64,000 nucleotides of DNA, from contig NZ_LN875034.1 of NCBI RefSeq assembly GCF_001282685.1, forward strand, positions 436,157 through 500,156, given 5' to 3'. The notes beneath the pieces were generated by a model. That model ran no database searches and had not been told where the DNA came from. It was given only the letters and a program-made list of their open reading frames with translations. Made by a program: the position numbers and the translations under genes. Shown one piece after another: positions 39,420-49,700 of the stretch (the first letter of the stretch is position 1; each line of letters begins with the position of its first letter). This DNA is from Niameybacter massiliensis. Its GTDB lineage: Bacteria > Bacillota > Clostridia > Lachnospirales > Cellulosilyticaceae.

Positions 39420-39712
39420 AAAGTATGTGAGGATATACTAATAACATACACAGGATGTACAACATCTGTAATAGATGAAAGACGTCAAGTGTATAAAAGA
39501 TCATGGAGGGGATGATTCCCTTGGAGAACAGATGGCAATAACCATAAAAGTACTAAGTGATTCGAATCCGAAATGACCAAAGTCTAAGACAAGCACTTCC
39601 ATAAAGAATTAAAGATAATTGCCCTAAAAAGCAAACATTTTTAACAATCGGGAAGAGAGCACCTTAGCAAAAGTAGTAAGAACAGCTCAAACTGTTCTTA
39701 CTATTTTTTTTG
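39420..39712 (+). ncRNA. Candidate orphan structured RNA with its own terminator
   Basis: About 290 nt with no reading frame lie after the BadF-type gene. The segment folds locally in several places: GTATGT/ACATAC near 39423-39447, GATGTacaACATC near 39455, and GGGATGATTCCC near 39519. It holds a T-loop-like ATTCGAATCCG near 39562. It ends in a strong terminator at 39675-39711. The purine-rich single-stranded pieces and T-loop-like motif resemble those of conserved clostridial RNAs such as the raiA class, but I cannot assign a family. It is not tmRNA, 6S, SRP or RNase P by their known cores. Confidence 0.45.
39675..39711 (+). terminator. Strong terminator of the orphan transcript
   Basis: AGTAAGAACAG (39675-39685) and its perfect complement (39692-39702) surround a 6-nt loop and are followed by eight T. 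Confidence 0.92.
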
Positions 39713-39820
39713 CTCCCAACTCAGCCTGTAGATACAAAGAAAGTAAAATATCCTTTCAAACGGGAGTGAAACTAAATAAAAAAAGTAAATCTCTTTTAAA
39801 CGGCGATAAGGCTAAATAGA

Positions 39821-39982
39821 CAAGAAAGTATAAAGACGAGGGTGGTGATATAGTCTGAAATCTATCTACGTAGTGTTGAGAAAAGAAATGTATGAAATAA
39901 AAAATTTTGAATGAATTACATTTCTCTGAACACGAAGTGAAGTAGATGAAAGACTATACCACTAGCCTCGTCTTCTATCTTG
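39821..39982. repeat. Long imperfect palindrome (region C)
   Basis: A 162-nt inverted repeat lies between the orphan transcript and the convergent DUF3810 gene. The outer arms are GACGAGGGTGGTGATATAGTC (from 39835) and its near complement ending at 39972. The middle arms are CTATCTAC/GTAGAT, and the inner arms AGAAATGTATGAA/ATTACATTTCT. On the minus strand the core TTCAGAGAAATGTAATTCATT and the trailing CTACGTAG also occur in the block at 54634-54750. It may also end transcription of the DUF3810 gene. Confidence 0.65.
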
Positions 39983-39987
39983 TTTAT

Positions 39988-41076
39988 TTAATAATACTTA
40001 TCATGAAGTGCTAAAATTAAATTAACCATTTCACCATAGCTTGCAGTTCCAGCTTCTACACCGTTAGATTGTAGATAGGCGTTATTAATTTGTTCAGCGG
40101 CTTCTTTTACATCACCTTTATAGCCATCCCAGAATTCATTAATAGCTACAAGGTCTTTATAAATACCATCAGGCATAGTAGCATTGATTGAAAGTAATAA
40201 GTCACGGTCGGCAGAAGCCAGAGCATTACTGAGATATGAAATAGCCATAATGTACCCAGAGTACTGGAAGTCAGGGTCTGGATGAGATAAAGAAGTAATA
40301 TAAGCAATGAAGTTACATTCATTTTCAAAGCCATAACCTCTTTGATGGGCCATTTCATGGCAAGTAGTAGCAGGAATTGTAATAGCAGGAACACTAATGT
40401 TAATATTAGGTTCACCAGTAAAAGGTGAGTAGATGCCTGTTATACCTGTATAGTTCATGAGAGGCGAAGCAAGGACTGCTTTAGCCTTACCATAGTTCCC
40501 ATTAAGAACAGTGAATTTTTGACCAGCGATATCAAATCCTGCCTGAGCACGGTCAAATATATCATGATGATCTCCAAGAGGTTGAGCGCGTCCATTTTCA
40601 TCTACAGGGAGTTCTTCACGAATTTTACCAGCAACTTCTAATAAATGGGCATAAAGTTCACCAAGCTCTTGAGGAGTATGTTCACCTATAACAATATCGT
40701 AACGTTCACTAAAGTGAGGGCGCTTGTAATTCATTCCCCAGAAGGCAATGAAGATAAAGAATAAAATAGATGCAATACATCCGATGTTTAGTACATAATG
40801 ACCTAGTAATTTGAAAATAGAGTGAAAATCTGTAATACATTTATAAAGCGTATAGAGTGTGTAGATTATAAGACTTACTATACCAACATAGATTCCCCAT
40901 TCAAAGAGAGAAAAAGGAAAGATGCCTGTAATCTTACTTAAAATCTGAATCGTACATTTGTTAATGCCAAGAGAATAATATTGCTCCCATTTCTCAGGTG
41001 AGAGTGTATAAAGATAAGAGAGTAATATACTAAGTGGAATTAATAATAAGCTGAGTAACTTTAAACGAATCTGCAA
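39988..41076 (-). CDS. DUF3810 family membrane protein with a zinc-peptidase motif
   Basis: 362 aa. Three N-terminal helices (about 5-22, 58-80 and 92-115) precede an extracytoplasmic domain. That domain contains ATTCHEMAHQRGYGFENECNFIAY (about 228-251): HEMAH is an HExxH zinc site and the downstream Glu a possible third ligand. This combination defines DUF3810, whose members are putative membrane metalloproteases with unknown substrates. The ATG at 41076 is preceded by AGGGAGGG. It is monocistronic; region C lies immediately downstream. Confidence 0.85.
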   Translation of the reverse strand: MQIRLKLLSLLLIPLSILLSYLYTLSPEKWEQYYSLGINKCTIQILSKITGIFPFSLFEWGIYVGIVSLIIYTLYTLYKCITDFHSIFKLLGHYVLNIGCIASILFFIFIAFWGMNYKRPHFSERYDIVIGEHTPQELGELYAHLLEVAGKIREELPVDENGRAQPLGDHHDIFDRAQAGFDIAGQKFTVLNGNYGKAKAVLASPLMNYTGITGIYSPFTGEPNINISVPAITIPATTCHEMAHQRGYGFENECNFIAYITSLSHPDPDFQYSGYIMAISYLSNALASADRDLLLSINATMPDGIYKDLVAINEFWDGYKGDVKEAAEQINNAYLQSNGVEAGTASYGEMVNLILALHDKYY

Positions 41077-41185
41077 TCGAAGCCCTCCCTAAAAATTATG
41101 ATGTCTTTTAATAGTTTTCACATTCTTAGACTTTTTATTTATTGTACTACAACAAGGATAAAATTGGACATATGTTTATAAATAA

Positions 41186-41219
41186 AAAAGAAGGTTGTTA
41201 AAAAACAACCTTCTTTTTT
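41186..41219 (-). terminator. Terminator of the BFD-domain gene
   Basis: AAGAAGGTTGTT and AACAACCTTCTT form a perfect stem around a short A loop, with T runs on both sides. It overlaps the end of the BFD gene and can work in both directions. Confidence 0.9.
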
Positions 41220-41538
41220 ACCTACCTAATTCAATAACATTAGCAACAAGTTTTTGACAACGTCCACAAGCACTACCTGCTTTAGTTACTTCAGCAACTT
41301 TTTCTACTGTATCTGCTCCATTTTTTACAGCTGTTACAACATCTTCAAGAGAAACGTTATGACATCCACAAACAGAAGCAAGGATTTTTTCAATTTCAGG
41401 GATACAACCACCGCAAGCAGTACCTGCACCTGTCATTTCTTGAATTTCAGCAACAGTACGAGCACCGTTACACATTGCTTGACGAATTGCTATGTAATCT
41501 ACATTTTTACAGTGACAAATTACTTTATTTTGAGCCAT
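41218..41538 (-). CDS. Double BFD-type [2Fe-2S]-binding protein
   Basis: 106 aa made of two bacterioferritin-associated-ferredoxin (BFD) modules. Module 1 has CHCKNV (Cys9, Cys11) and GTACGGC; module 2 has VCGCHNV and GSACGRC. Each offers four Cys in the C-x-C...C-x2-C pattern used for a [2Fe-2S] cluster. Single BFD proteins pass electrons to release iron from bacterioferritin, or form domains of NifU and nitrite reductases. No partner is adjacent. The ATG at 41538 is preceded by AGGAGGA. The tandem arrangement is less common than a single module. Confidence 0.85.
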   Translation of the reverse strand: MAQNKVICHCKNVDYIAIRQAMCNGARTVAEIQEMTGAGTACGGCIPEIEKILASVCGCHNVSLEDVVTAVKNGADTVEKVAEVTKAGSACGRCQKLVANVIELGR

Positions 41539-41827
41539 ATTCTAGTCCTCCTATTGGGCATGTAATAATTCCTATTATATAAGAAGAGATATAGCAATGC
41601 AAGCTAAGAAACAAAAGAACATTCTAATAGGGTAATACGAATAGAGAGTAATCGAAATATGTAGAGAGCTATGAGATTAAACACGAAAGTTAAGTAATTA
41701 TATAATCAAACAGGCTAATTATGTCGATAAAATAAAGGGAAACTTTAACCAAAATCAAATCCTAAATTAAACAAAGATATTTATTATAAAATCATCTAAA
41801 ACAAATATAGAAAGGTCAGGGTAAAGC
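41539..41827. other. Intergenic promoter region before the giant secreted proteins
   Basis: 289 bp of AT-rich DNA. TATATAAT occurs near 41699 as a possible -10. I see no riboswitch core, including c-di-GMP-I, and no hairpin or reading frame. Confidence 0.45.
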
Positions 41828-44800
41828 ATGAGAAGAATTACTGCAATGTTACTAAGCATAATCCTTTTTGTAGGTGTGTTACAAGGTATACCAACCTTTG
41901 CAGCTACAAATAGCATGAAAGCAGATGATAAGCTAGGCTTTCAAGAAATGAGTATAGAAATTAAAGATAATAAGGGAACTGTCATTCAAAAGGCCCAGGG
42001 GATTCAGTACTCCCAATGGCAACTTCAACTTGTAGAAGAACTTCTCTTAGATGAGGTAACAATGAAGTGGAAGCTAGGGGATGCTACAGCACCGAGAAAC
42101 GGAACTTATGTCTTAGATTATTATATTGAGAGTGGGACAAAGGAAGCTTCTAAGATTTATCAAGTTAAAATAACTTATGAATTAGCAGGGACAACTGATA
42201 TAAATGTAAATATAGAAGTATTGGATGACAAAGGCAATCCAGTTCAAACTAAGTTTACAACATATAAGCCATCTTATGGGGATACAGATATTGAAAAGGT
42301 TGAAGATACCTTAAAATCTACACATAAAATCAATATGGATCCTAGTGCATTAACAAAAAATAAAGAGTTAGTAGTAGCAGTAGGAAATCTTACAAAAGTT
42401 AAAATGTTTTTCAAAGATTATGAGATGCATGTATCTGTAACAGGCATTAAGAAAGATTATATTACGCCTTTCACATTAACCTATGATAGTGGAGTGGTAG
42501 GTGCAGATAAAGAAGAAAGTAGTTTTAATGCATTTAAGGGTATTCAAGAGTTCAAGATTCTTCCTACCCATTTAACAACTGAAGCAGATGTAGAAACGGA
42601 TAAAAGTTTGAAGTTACCATCTCAAACAGTAGTTGATTTAGATAAAGTTGTGGCAGAAGGTGAACTTGGTGTTGAAGCAGGTTCAAGACCAGGGATTGTT
42701 GTAACACTTACCAAACCTATGACATTAGTTAATAAAGCAGGTTCGCTAAAATTCGAATCTATCGATAACGTAACAGATTCAACCAATGCACAGCAAGCAG
42801 AAATTTATTTAGAAGAATTATTAGGAAAAGATATTAGTACAGGTGATGCCAAACAAATCAAAGTAAAATTTAAGTTGAAACATGGAGAAGCTATGGTAGA
42901 TACCATAGATGGTAAAGAAAAAGGAAAAGTTATTTCTAATGGCAATCGATTTGAATTGTATTTTGCCAAGGACTTGAAAATTAAAGGCTTAGCAAGTGAG
43001 GAAGACCTTAAATATTTATTTGAGTGGCCACACTTACAAGAAGGTATGCTCATTAATGGTGAAATTGCATTTGGTGGACATTTGTTTGGAGATCCAACAA
43101 AGAATCTTACCTTTAAACCAGATAAAGTGGGATACACTTATGTACGTTATACCATTTATCGCTTAACAACAGATGATATTTCATTTAAAGTAGAACCTTA
43201 TAATATTAGAGGACCTGTAAGCTATACCCTTTTAAAAGAGGGACTCTTAGGTGTGGGATGGGATGCCGTAGATGTAAGGCATTATCAAGACAAGCCACTC
43301 ACAGAGCAGATTACATTGACCACTAAAAAGGGTGCTTATGAAAAATATAAAATTGTAATGACTACGGGGAGTGACAAAGGAGAATTTGAGTCACAAATTG
43401 TAAAATACAATGGTAGAAATGATATTGTACCACCACCTTATTCAGAAATACTCAATATTGACAATGTATATGTTATCCCAGATGACTTCACAAAGGATAA
43501 CCCAACAAGTACAGATGTTGCAGCAGTAGGAATTGACCTTGAATGGAGTGCACCAGAGAAAGAGAAACTTAATAGCTATCTTAAAGATGGGGATATTTAC
43601 TATGAAATTTATTTAAGTGATAGCCCAAATAAAATAGGTAAACCTATTAAAGTATTTAAAGCTTTCTTAGAGGGCAGTGATATCAAGCTTACAACTCATG
43701 CAGGGGAGGTAAAAGGAGAAACTATTTATGATTCATCTAGAGGAAGTTTCATCGCTCCTGGAATTGTTTTAAAAGATGAGACAGCACCTTTAAATGAATG
43801 GGAAGTTCTTGATATACCTGAGTATGAGGGAAATCCCAAATATCCTACGAAAGATAAAATCGTAGTGAAAAATGAAGCCAAATATGAAGTTCCTAATACA
43901 TACTACTTAACAGTAAGACCAGTATATGAAAAACGTTATAGTGGAGAAGGTGTAGAACCTAAGCTTGCGATTAGTAAATACTCTAATCCAAAATCTCTTT
44001 CTTTGGATATTGTAAAAAGAGTTGTTCCAACACCTGAAATTATTCAAAGTAAGCCACAAACTGCAAATGAAGGAAAAAGTGTGCAAACACTATACTTTAA
44101 TCCAGTAGATTTAACAACCTATGTAAAATACATGCTTAATCCTCTAGGTCTTAAATTACACAAACTTGCAGCATCTGATGAACAATATACTTATTATAGA
44201 AATTATGAGATTTATATTTATCAGAAAACACCTGATTCAGGAAGTAGTGAAACCGTACCATTTAATAAGACGCAAGAAATCAAGAGCGAAAAAAATGAAG
44301 AAGGTATGACTTATACCACTTTATCTGAAGCAGACCGTGTGTTTATGCGTGAGCAAAATGGGGCACTTTTATTAAATTATGAAAGTACTCAAAATGCCTT
44401 AACAGGTGAGCAAAACCTACATGAATTAAAAATTAAAGGATTAGAATCTAATACGCCTTATTATATTCAAATTAGAACACGTATTGATTTGTATAAAGGA
44501 GAAGAGCCTTTAGGTAAGAGTGTTTACTCAGTATTTTCAAAAATACATTCCTTTACAACCCAGACGAAGCCTGTACCACCTACAACTGATGAGCAGGTAC
44601 CACCAGCACCAGAAAAATTCTTCATTGAAAGTCAGCCCAATAATACAACGGTTAAAATAGGTTGGGAAGAATCGGAGTTTGCATTAAGTCATAAAGACAA
44701 GACGTATTACCAATTAGTACGTTCAGATGGTACAGCAATGATCAAAGAGCATACCAATCGTTTACTAGATATTGAAGATGTACTAGGTAAAAGTAGTAAA

Positions 44801-46732
44801 TACAAAGGTTTCCATACAAAGGATACCTATATCCAAGCTTATAATAAAGGTGTATGGATAGAACATACACCAAGACAAGGTAGCCAATTCTTAAGATTAG
44901 AAGAAAATACCCTATTACCAAATACAACCTATTACTATTATATTCGTACAGTATATGAAAACTTAGGTGAGAAGGTTTACTCAGATTGGATTATGCTACC
45001 TGTTACAACATCACCAGTGAATCCACCTATCAATTTAAAAGTTGAATCTCAAAGTGCCTTTAAATATGATGGACAACACGAAACAGTTATTAGTTTCTTA
45101 GCACCTATCCCACAAGGAAGTAAAGTGCCAGAAGATTTTAGTTTTGATATTGCCGTTAAAGGTGAAAAAGATGAAGATTATAGATTAGATTATGAAGTAA
45201 GCTTTGTACAAGAAGAAACATCTAGTAAAGAATATAGACGCTTTGTCTATAAGGTTAAAGGGCTGACTCATGGGACACGCTATGACATTAAAGTTCGTAT
45301 TGTAGATAAAACAGGGGAAGCTCTGAGTACATCTCTTTACTCAGAGAAAGTAACAGCAAGAACAGACTTTAGTGAAGACGATCAAGATGAAGAAAATGCA
45401 TTCAACAAATATTTAGAGCAATATGATAGAGAAGCAGAAAAACTTAAACGTAATCCATATTGGGAAGTAGAAAGTAGTAAATACGAAGAAATTTATAAGT
45501 ATAGAGGCAGTTATATTCAATCAGAGCTTGCAGCTTTTAAAACCTATGAGTTAGTAAGCAATGATACAGGTAGTAGTGTCTATTACTATGTGCCTTCAAC
45601 ATTTTTTAATGAAGCAGTTAAGAACAATACATTAGTAACGATTCAGCTGGATAAATACACAGCAACATTAAGACCAAACATGCTTAAAGATAATGAAGAT
45701 ATTAAAGAAGCACAAGAACGAGTTAAAAAAGGTAAGTATCAAGATTATTATGTAGGTATTGAATTTAGATTAATAGGTTTAACAGGTAGGATTCAAGGAG
45801 ATTATGTTATTTCTCCTGAGATTTCTATGAACTTAGAAATTGTATATCTAAACAAAGAAGAACTAATTATTGAAGATACTATTATGAATGAACTTCTTGA
45901 ATTGATTGATGATGGCCGAGAAGATGTAGTTAAAGATTTAGAGAAGTATGTAGTAGGTGGGAAAATAGATGATGCTAAGTTAAATAGTATTATAGACAAA
46001 GCTATTACTTGGGTTAAAAACAAACACCTAACTGAGGTACAAAAGATTTTAAAGAAAGTCATAGAGAAAGATGCAGATATCTATGAGATTCAAACACCTA
46101 TTTATTTAGAGGCAACTCTAGATGCTTATGAAGCCAATGCATATTATCATGATGGTAGTAGATGGGAGAGCGTATACGCTTATAATGTAGCTTCTAAACT
46201 GGCATTAGAAATGGATCGTTTAGGAAGCTATGCTTTCACAGGAAAGAGTAGTAGCACTGTTCTAGTACCAGATATTCCAGGAGGAAGTAGTCTAATTAGT
46301 AAGTACACGCTATCAGATTTCTTTGATGTAGAAAAAGGATTAAATCAAACAGTAACAAGAGAAAAAGTTTATGGTGCAGTAGCAAGAGTGCTTGGCGCAA
46401 GACGTGGTACAGACTATACACTTTATTTAAAAGATAGAGGGGTTAAACTGATTGTACCAAATAATATGTATCAACCTATTAGACAAGATGAAGCTATATA
46501 TACCATCATGCAAGCTTATGAAAAAATGTACTACAAAGATATTAATACAATTACAGTAAGTAACAAGTTAAAAGTGAGCAATATTGGTGCTTTCCAAACC
46601 CAATACAGACCCTATGTTTATGCAGCGGTAGAATTAGGTGTAGTAGTGCCAGAGAGTAATAAAGTTTTACCAAGCAAAGTAATGACCGCAAAAGAAATCA
46701 TATATATGCTTACAAAAATTGTACCTAAATAG
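41828..46732 (+). CDS. Giant secreted protein with Fn3-like repeats and SLH-like C-terminus (1634 aa)
   Basis: A typical Sec signal peptide (MRRITAMLLSIILFVG...TFAATNS) leads a wholly extracellular protein. From about residue 500 several fibronectin-III-like modules can be picked out by paired motifs such as KFFIESQPNNTTVKIGWEES and LLPNTTYYYYIRTVYE. A beta-rich and coiled region (about 1185-1500) follows. The C-terminus (about 1500-1634) has weak S-layer-homology-like repeats, for example YVYAAVELGVVVP. It probably sits in or on the cell wall. No catalytic motif is recognised. The next gene, 9 bp downstream, encodes a protein of the same build. Confidence 0.8.
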   Translation: MRRITAMLLSIILFVGVLQGIPTFAATNSMKADDKLGFQEMSIEIKDNKGTVIQKAQGIQYSQWQLQLVEELLLDEVTMKWKLGDATAPRNGTYVLDYYIESGTKEASKIYQVKITYELAGTTDINVNIEVLDDKGNPVQTKFTTYKPSYGDTDIEKVEDTLKSTHKINMDPSALTKNKELVVAVGNLTKVKMFFKDYEMHVSVTGIKKDYITPFTLTYDSGVVGADKEESSFNAFKGIQEFKILPTHLTTEADVETDKSLKLPSQTVVDLDKVVAEGELGVEAGSRPGIVVTLTKPMTLVNKAGSLKFESIDNVTDSTNAQQAEIYLEELLGKDISTGDAKQIKVKFKLKHGEAMVDTIDGKEKGKVISNGNRFELYFAKDLKIKGLASEEDLKYLFEWPHLQEGMLINGEIAFGGHLFGDPTKNLTFKPDKVGYTYVRYTIYRLTTDDISFKVEPYNIRGPVSYTLLKEGLLGVGWDAVDVRHYQDKPLTEQITLTTKKGAYEKYKIVMTTGSDKGEFESQIVKYNGRNDIVPPPYSEILNIDNVYVIPDDFTKDNPTSTDVAAVGIDLEWSAPEKEKLNSYLKDGDIYYEIYLSDSPNKIGKPIKVFKAFLEGSDIKLTTHAGEVKGETIYDSSRGSFIAPGIVLKDETAPLNEWEVLDIPEYEGNPKYPTKDKIVVKNEAKYEVPNTYYLTVRPVYEKRYSGEGVEPKLAISKYSNPKSLSLDIVKRVVPTPEIIQSKPQTANEGKSVQTLYFNPVDLTTYVKYMLNPLGLKLHKLAASDEQYTYYRNYEIYIYQKTPDSGSSETVPFNKTQEIKSEKNEEGMTYTTLSEADRVFMREQNGALLLNYESTQNALTGEQNLHELKIKGLESNTPYYIQIRTRIDLYKGEEPLGKSVYSVFSKIHSFTTQTKPVPPTTDEQVPPAPEKFFIESQPNNTTVKIGWEESEFALSHKDKTYYQLVRSDGTAMIKEHTNRLLDIEDVLGKSSKYKGFHTKDTYIQAYNKGVWIEHTPRQGSQFLRLEENTLLPNTTYYYYIRTVYENLGEKVYSDWIMLPVTTSPVNPPINLKVESQSAFKYDGQHETVISFLAPIPQGSKVPEDFSFDIAVKGEKDEDYRLDYEVSFVQEETSSKEYRRFVYKVKGLTHGTRYDIKVRIVDKTGEALSTSLYSEKVTARTDFSEDDQDEENAFNKYLEQYDREAEKLKRNPYWEVESSKYEEIYKYRGSYIQSELAAFKTYELVSNDTGSSVYYYVPSTFFNEAVKNNTLVTIQLDKYTATLRPNMLKDNEDIKEAQERVKKGKYQDYYVGIEFRLIGLTGRIQGDYVISPEISMNLEIVYLNKEELIIEDTIMNELLELIDDGREDVVKDLEKYVVGGKIDDAKLNSIIDKAITWVKNKHLTEVQKILKKVIEKDADIYEIQTPIYLEATLDAYEANAYYHDGSRWESVYAYNVASKLALEMDRLGSYAFTGKSSSTVLVPDIPGGSSLISKYTLSDFFDVEKGLNQTVTREKVYGAVARVLGARRGTDYTLYLKDRGVKLIVPNNMYQPIRQDEAIYTIMQAYEKMYYKDINTITVSNKLKVSNIGAFQTQYRPYVYAAVELGVVVPESNKVLPSKVMTAKEIIYMLTKIVPK

Positions 46733-46741
46733 GAGGCAAGA

Positions 46742-49700
46742 ATGAGAAAAAGTAAATGGTTGGCATGGCTTATGATCTGTATCATGTTGATACAGATCAT
46801 GCCAGTTCAACTTTTGGCAAACAGTCAGAATCATGTAACAACCTTGCAACTTACAAATGATAAGATAACACATGTAACAGATAAGGATAATACAGAGAAA
46901 ATTACACCATCTATAGGACTTGTGTGGAACAAGCCAACTCCAGCAGACCCAGTAGGGAAACCTGATACAGTAATGGGGCAAACACATGAAACTACACATT
47001 ATCAAATTGAATTATATGATTATGCAAATAAAAAAACATACTTAAGTAAATTCATTGAAGACCCAGCTCCAACAAAACTAGATGATAGTATGAGCCAAAG
47101 GCTAGAAAATATTGACTTTGGATACAATAAAGTCAACGTGTTTCAAGGAGAACATTACTATATTGAAAATGGTACTTTCTATCGTGGAACAGTATTTGGT
47201 AAGCATTACCACAAGATAACAGACGGAGAAACAATAAGAGCAGACCTAGCTCCAGATTCACCAGGAATACCAGCGTCTCTTTACTTCCTTACAGACTTTA
47301 ATACCAAGCTATATGATTCATCAGAAGGTATGGAGTTAGAATGGGAGTACATACCAGGCGCAGATTATACTATTTACTATGTTGCTGCTGATAAGAAAAC
47401 AAAACAAGAAATTTTAGGAATAGATCAATCAAGCGGTAATATTCCTCATAGTAAAATCACTGTTACAGATGAAATGGCACAAGAATTCATTGTTCAAAGC
47501 AGTGGTAAGACAAAAGTACGTTATGTATTAAAAGACTTAAAACCTAAACAAATCTACTCAATGTTTGTAGAAGTAACAGGATTTAGTAAGGATCCATCAG
47601 GACAAGGCTTTGAACGTATTCAAAAAAATACATATACAGATGAAAGAGGACCCAAAGTTGTACAAGGGATTCCAGGGATCGATATTGATATCTACAATGT
47701 AGGTAAAGATGAAATAGAAATCTACTGGGGACCAATTGCTTGGGCAGAACTTGGTGGTAACTTACAAGGCGTTAAAGTATATGCTAGACAAGATGGTGGT
47801 GAACAACACCTTGTAGCAGAAAAATCAGTAAGTAGTGGTGGGAATTTAATTTCTATCATATTGGATGAGCCAGAGAAGGCAACGTATTATCAAGTTGGAT
47901 TTATTATAGATGGTAAGGAAATTCTAAGTCGAGAGAAACTCTATGTACCACTTGATTTAAGACTTCAACCACTTAATCCTAAGATACCAAAGCCATATGG
48001 CAAAAACTTAGATATTACAAGTACGAAGAATGAATACTTAGTTACAGGAGATACGATAGGATTAGAAGATCCAGACTTTATTAACCATACATTCCATGGG
48101 AAGGTAGATAAAGAAACAACTATTCAAGTGGTATGGGATGCACCACATAAGCAAGAAGAGGGTCAAAAAAATGAAATAGATTATGACCTTTCTTATGATA
48201 TATGGGTAAGTGATAATTTAAAAACACTACAGAATAATAGTAAGTTAGAACCTGTTGAAAAGGATCTTAAGATTAGACAAGGTAATCTCAAGCAACTGAT
48301 TACGCATCCAGAAGATACAAGTAAAGTTATAGGTATGCGTACAACACTTACACAGTATGTTGATAAATTAGGTATCGTACAACCTATTAAATCAAACAAT
48401 GCTTACTATATTAAAATAGTAGCAAAACGTGCATATGGTGACCAATACGCCATCTCACAACCAACTTATGTAAGTATTAATCTTGATAAAAATGGAAACA
48501 TTTCAGTTCCTCCAGTTATAGGTAAGCCACCTCTTAGAATTCAAAAAGAAGGTGTAACACAAACAAGTGTAACCATTGAATGGAGAACTGTATGGTATGA
48601 GATTTTAGCAAAAGACTTATCTCTTTATGATGATGATAAAGATGAACAAGTACTTGCTGAAATAGGAAGTACAAAGGTTTATACATCAAAGACTCCAACT
48701 TTAATCAAACCACTTATCCACTTTAAGTTTAAGGAAAACTGGGAAGAACATATCTTGTTAACTGAAGATGATGTAAAACAAGTTAAAAACAATGTAACAG
48801 AGGCTGCATTTAATGAAGATTATTATAACCGTAAAATAGAGCTTGAAGATGATGTGAAATATGAGCTTAAAGTATTACCTTATAGCCAAGTAGAAGCAGT
48901 ACTTGAAAAAGATCAAAGTATTGAAAACTGGGTGGCTACAACACAAAAAGATAATGAAGAAGGTTGGTCAGATATTGACCCAACTGAAGGAACTCAAGAT
49001 GATAGAGGGCTGATTTGGAAACAGTATAGTGTAGGCAACTTAGAACCTAATACACGTTATGTTGTTATGCTTCGTGCCTATCGTACATTAGATACGGGAG
49101 AAAAGCTTATGCAAAGCTTCCCAAGTTATATTATTGCGACCACACTTACGGATTATGAAGGACCAGAGCCTATACCAACTGTACCAACTTTACAGTTAGA
49201 AAGCTATACAGATACAGAAGTAACAGTATCTTGGAAGTATAATAAGGACTTTGAATATGAACTTGTATATAGTACAAAGGATAAGCCAGATGAAGCGATT
49301 AAATGGGATTTTGTGATTTCAGATAATCAATCAGATAAAGATTATGTACCTGATGGAGAAAAAGCTGTTGTTACTATAACAGGCCTTTTCCCACAGACAA
49401 CTTATAATATATGGCTTAAAGCCAAACAGAAAAAAGGAACAGAAGAATCCGCATGGAGTAATCCAGTAACAGTTAAAACCAAAGATTTACAAGCTCCACA
49501 TATACCAACAGGATTAGGCCCAGCTGCTTCACAAAGTTTACAAGATATTAATTTAGACTTTGCGCCACTGGGGCCAGATTACATTACAGTAGAGTGGACA
49601 AAGGATCATAACGATACAGGTACTCAGCAAGAAGGCAATATTCAAAAAGCTTATGAGTATGATCTAGAATTTGCAGATAATGTTGAGTTTTTAGATAGCC

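Noticed and set aside
39540-39600. tRNA- or tmRNA-like segment because of TTCGAATCC
   Set aside because: No acceptor stem, anticodon arm or tag frame can be drawn around the T-loop-like motif.
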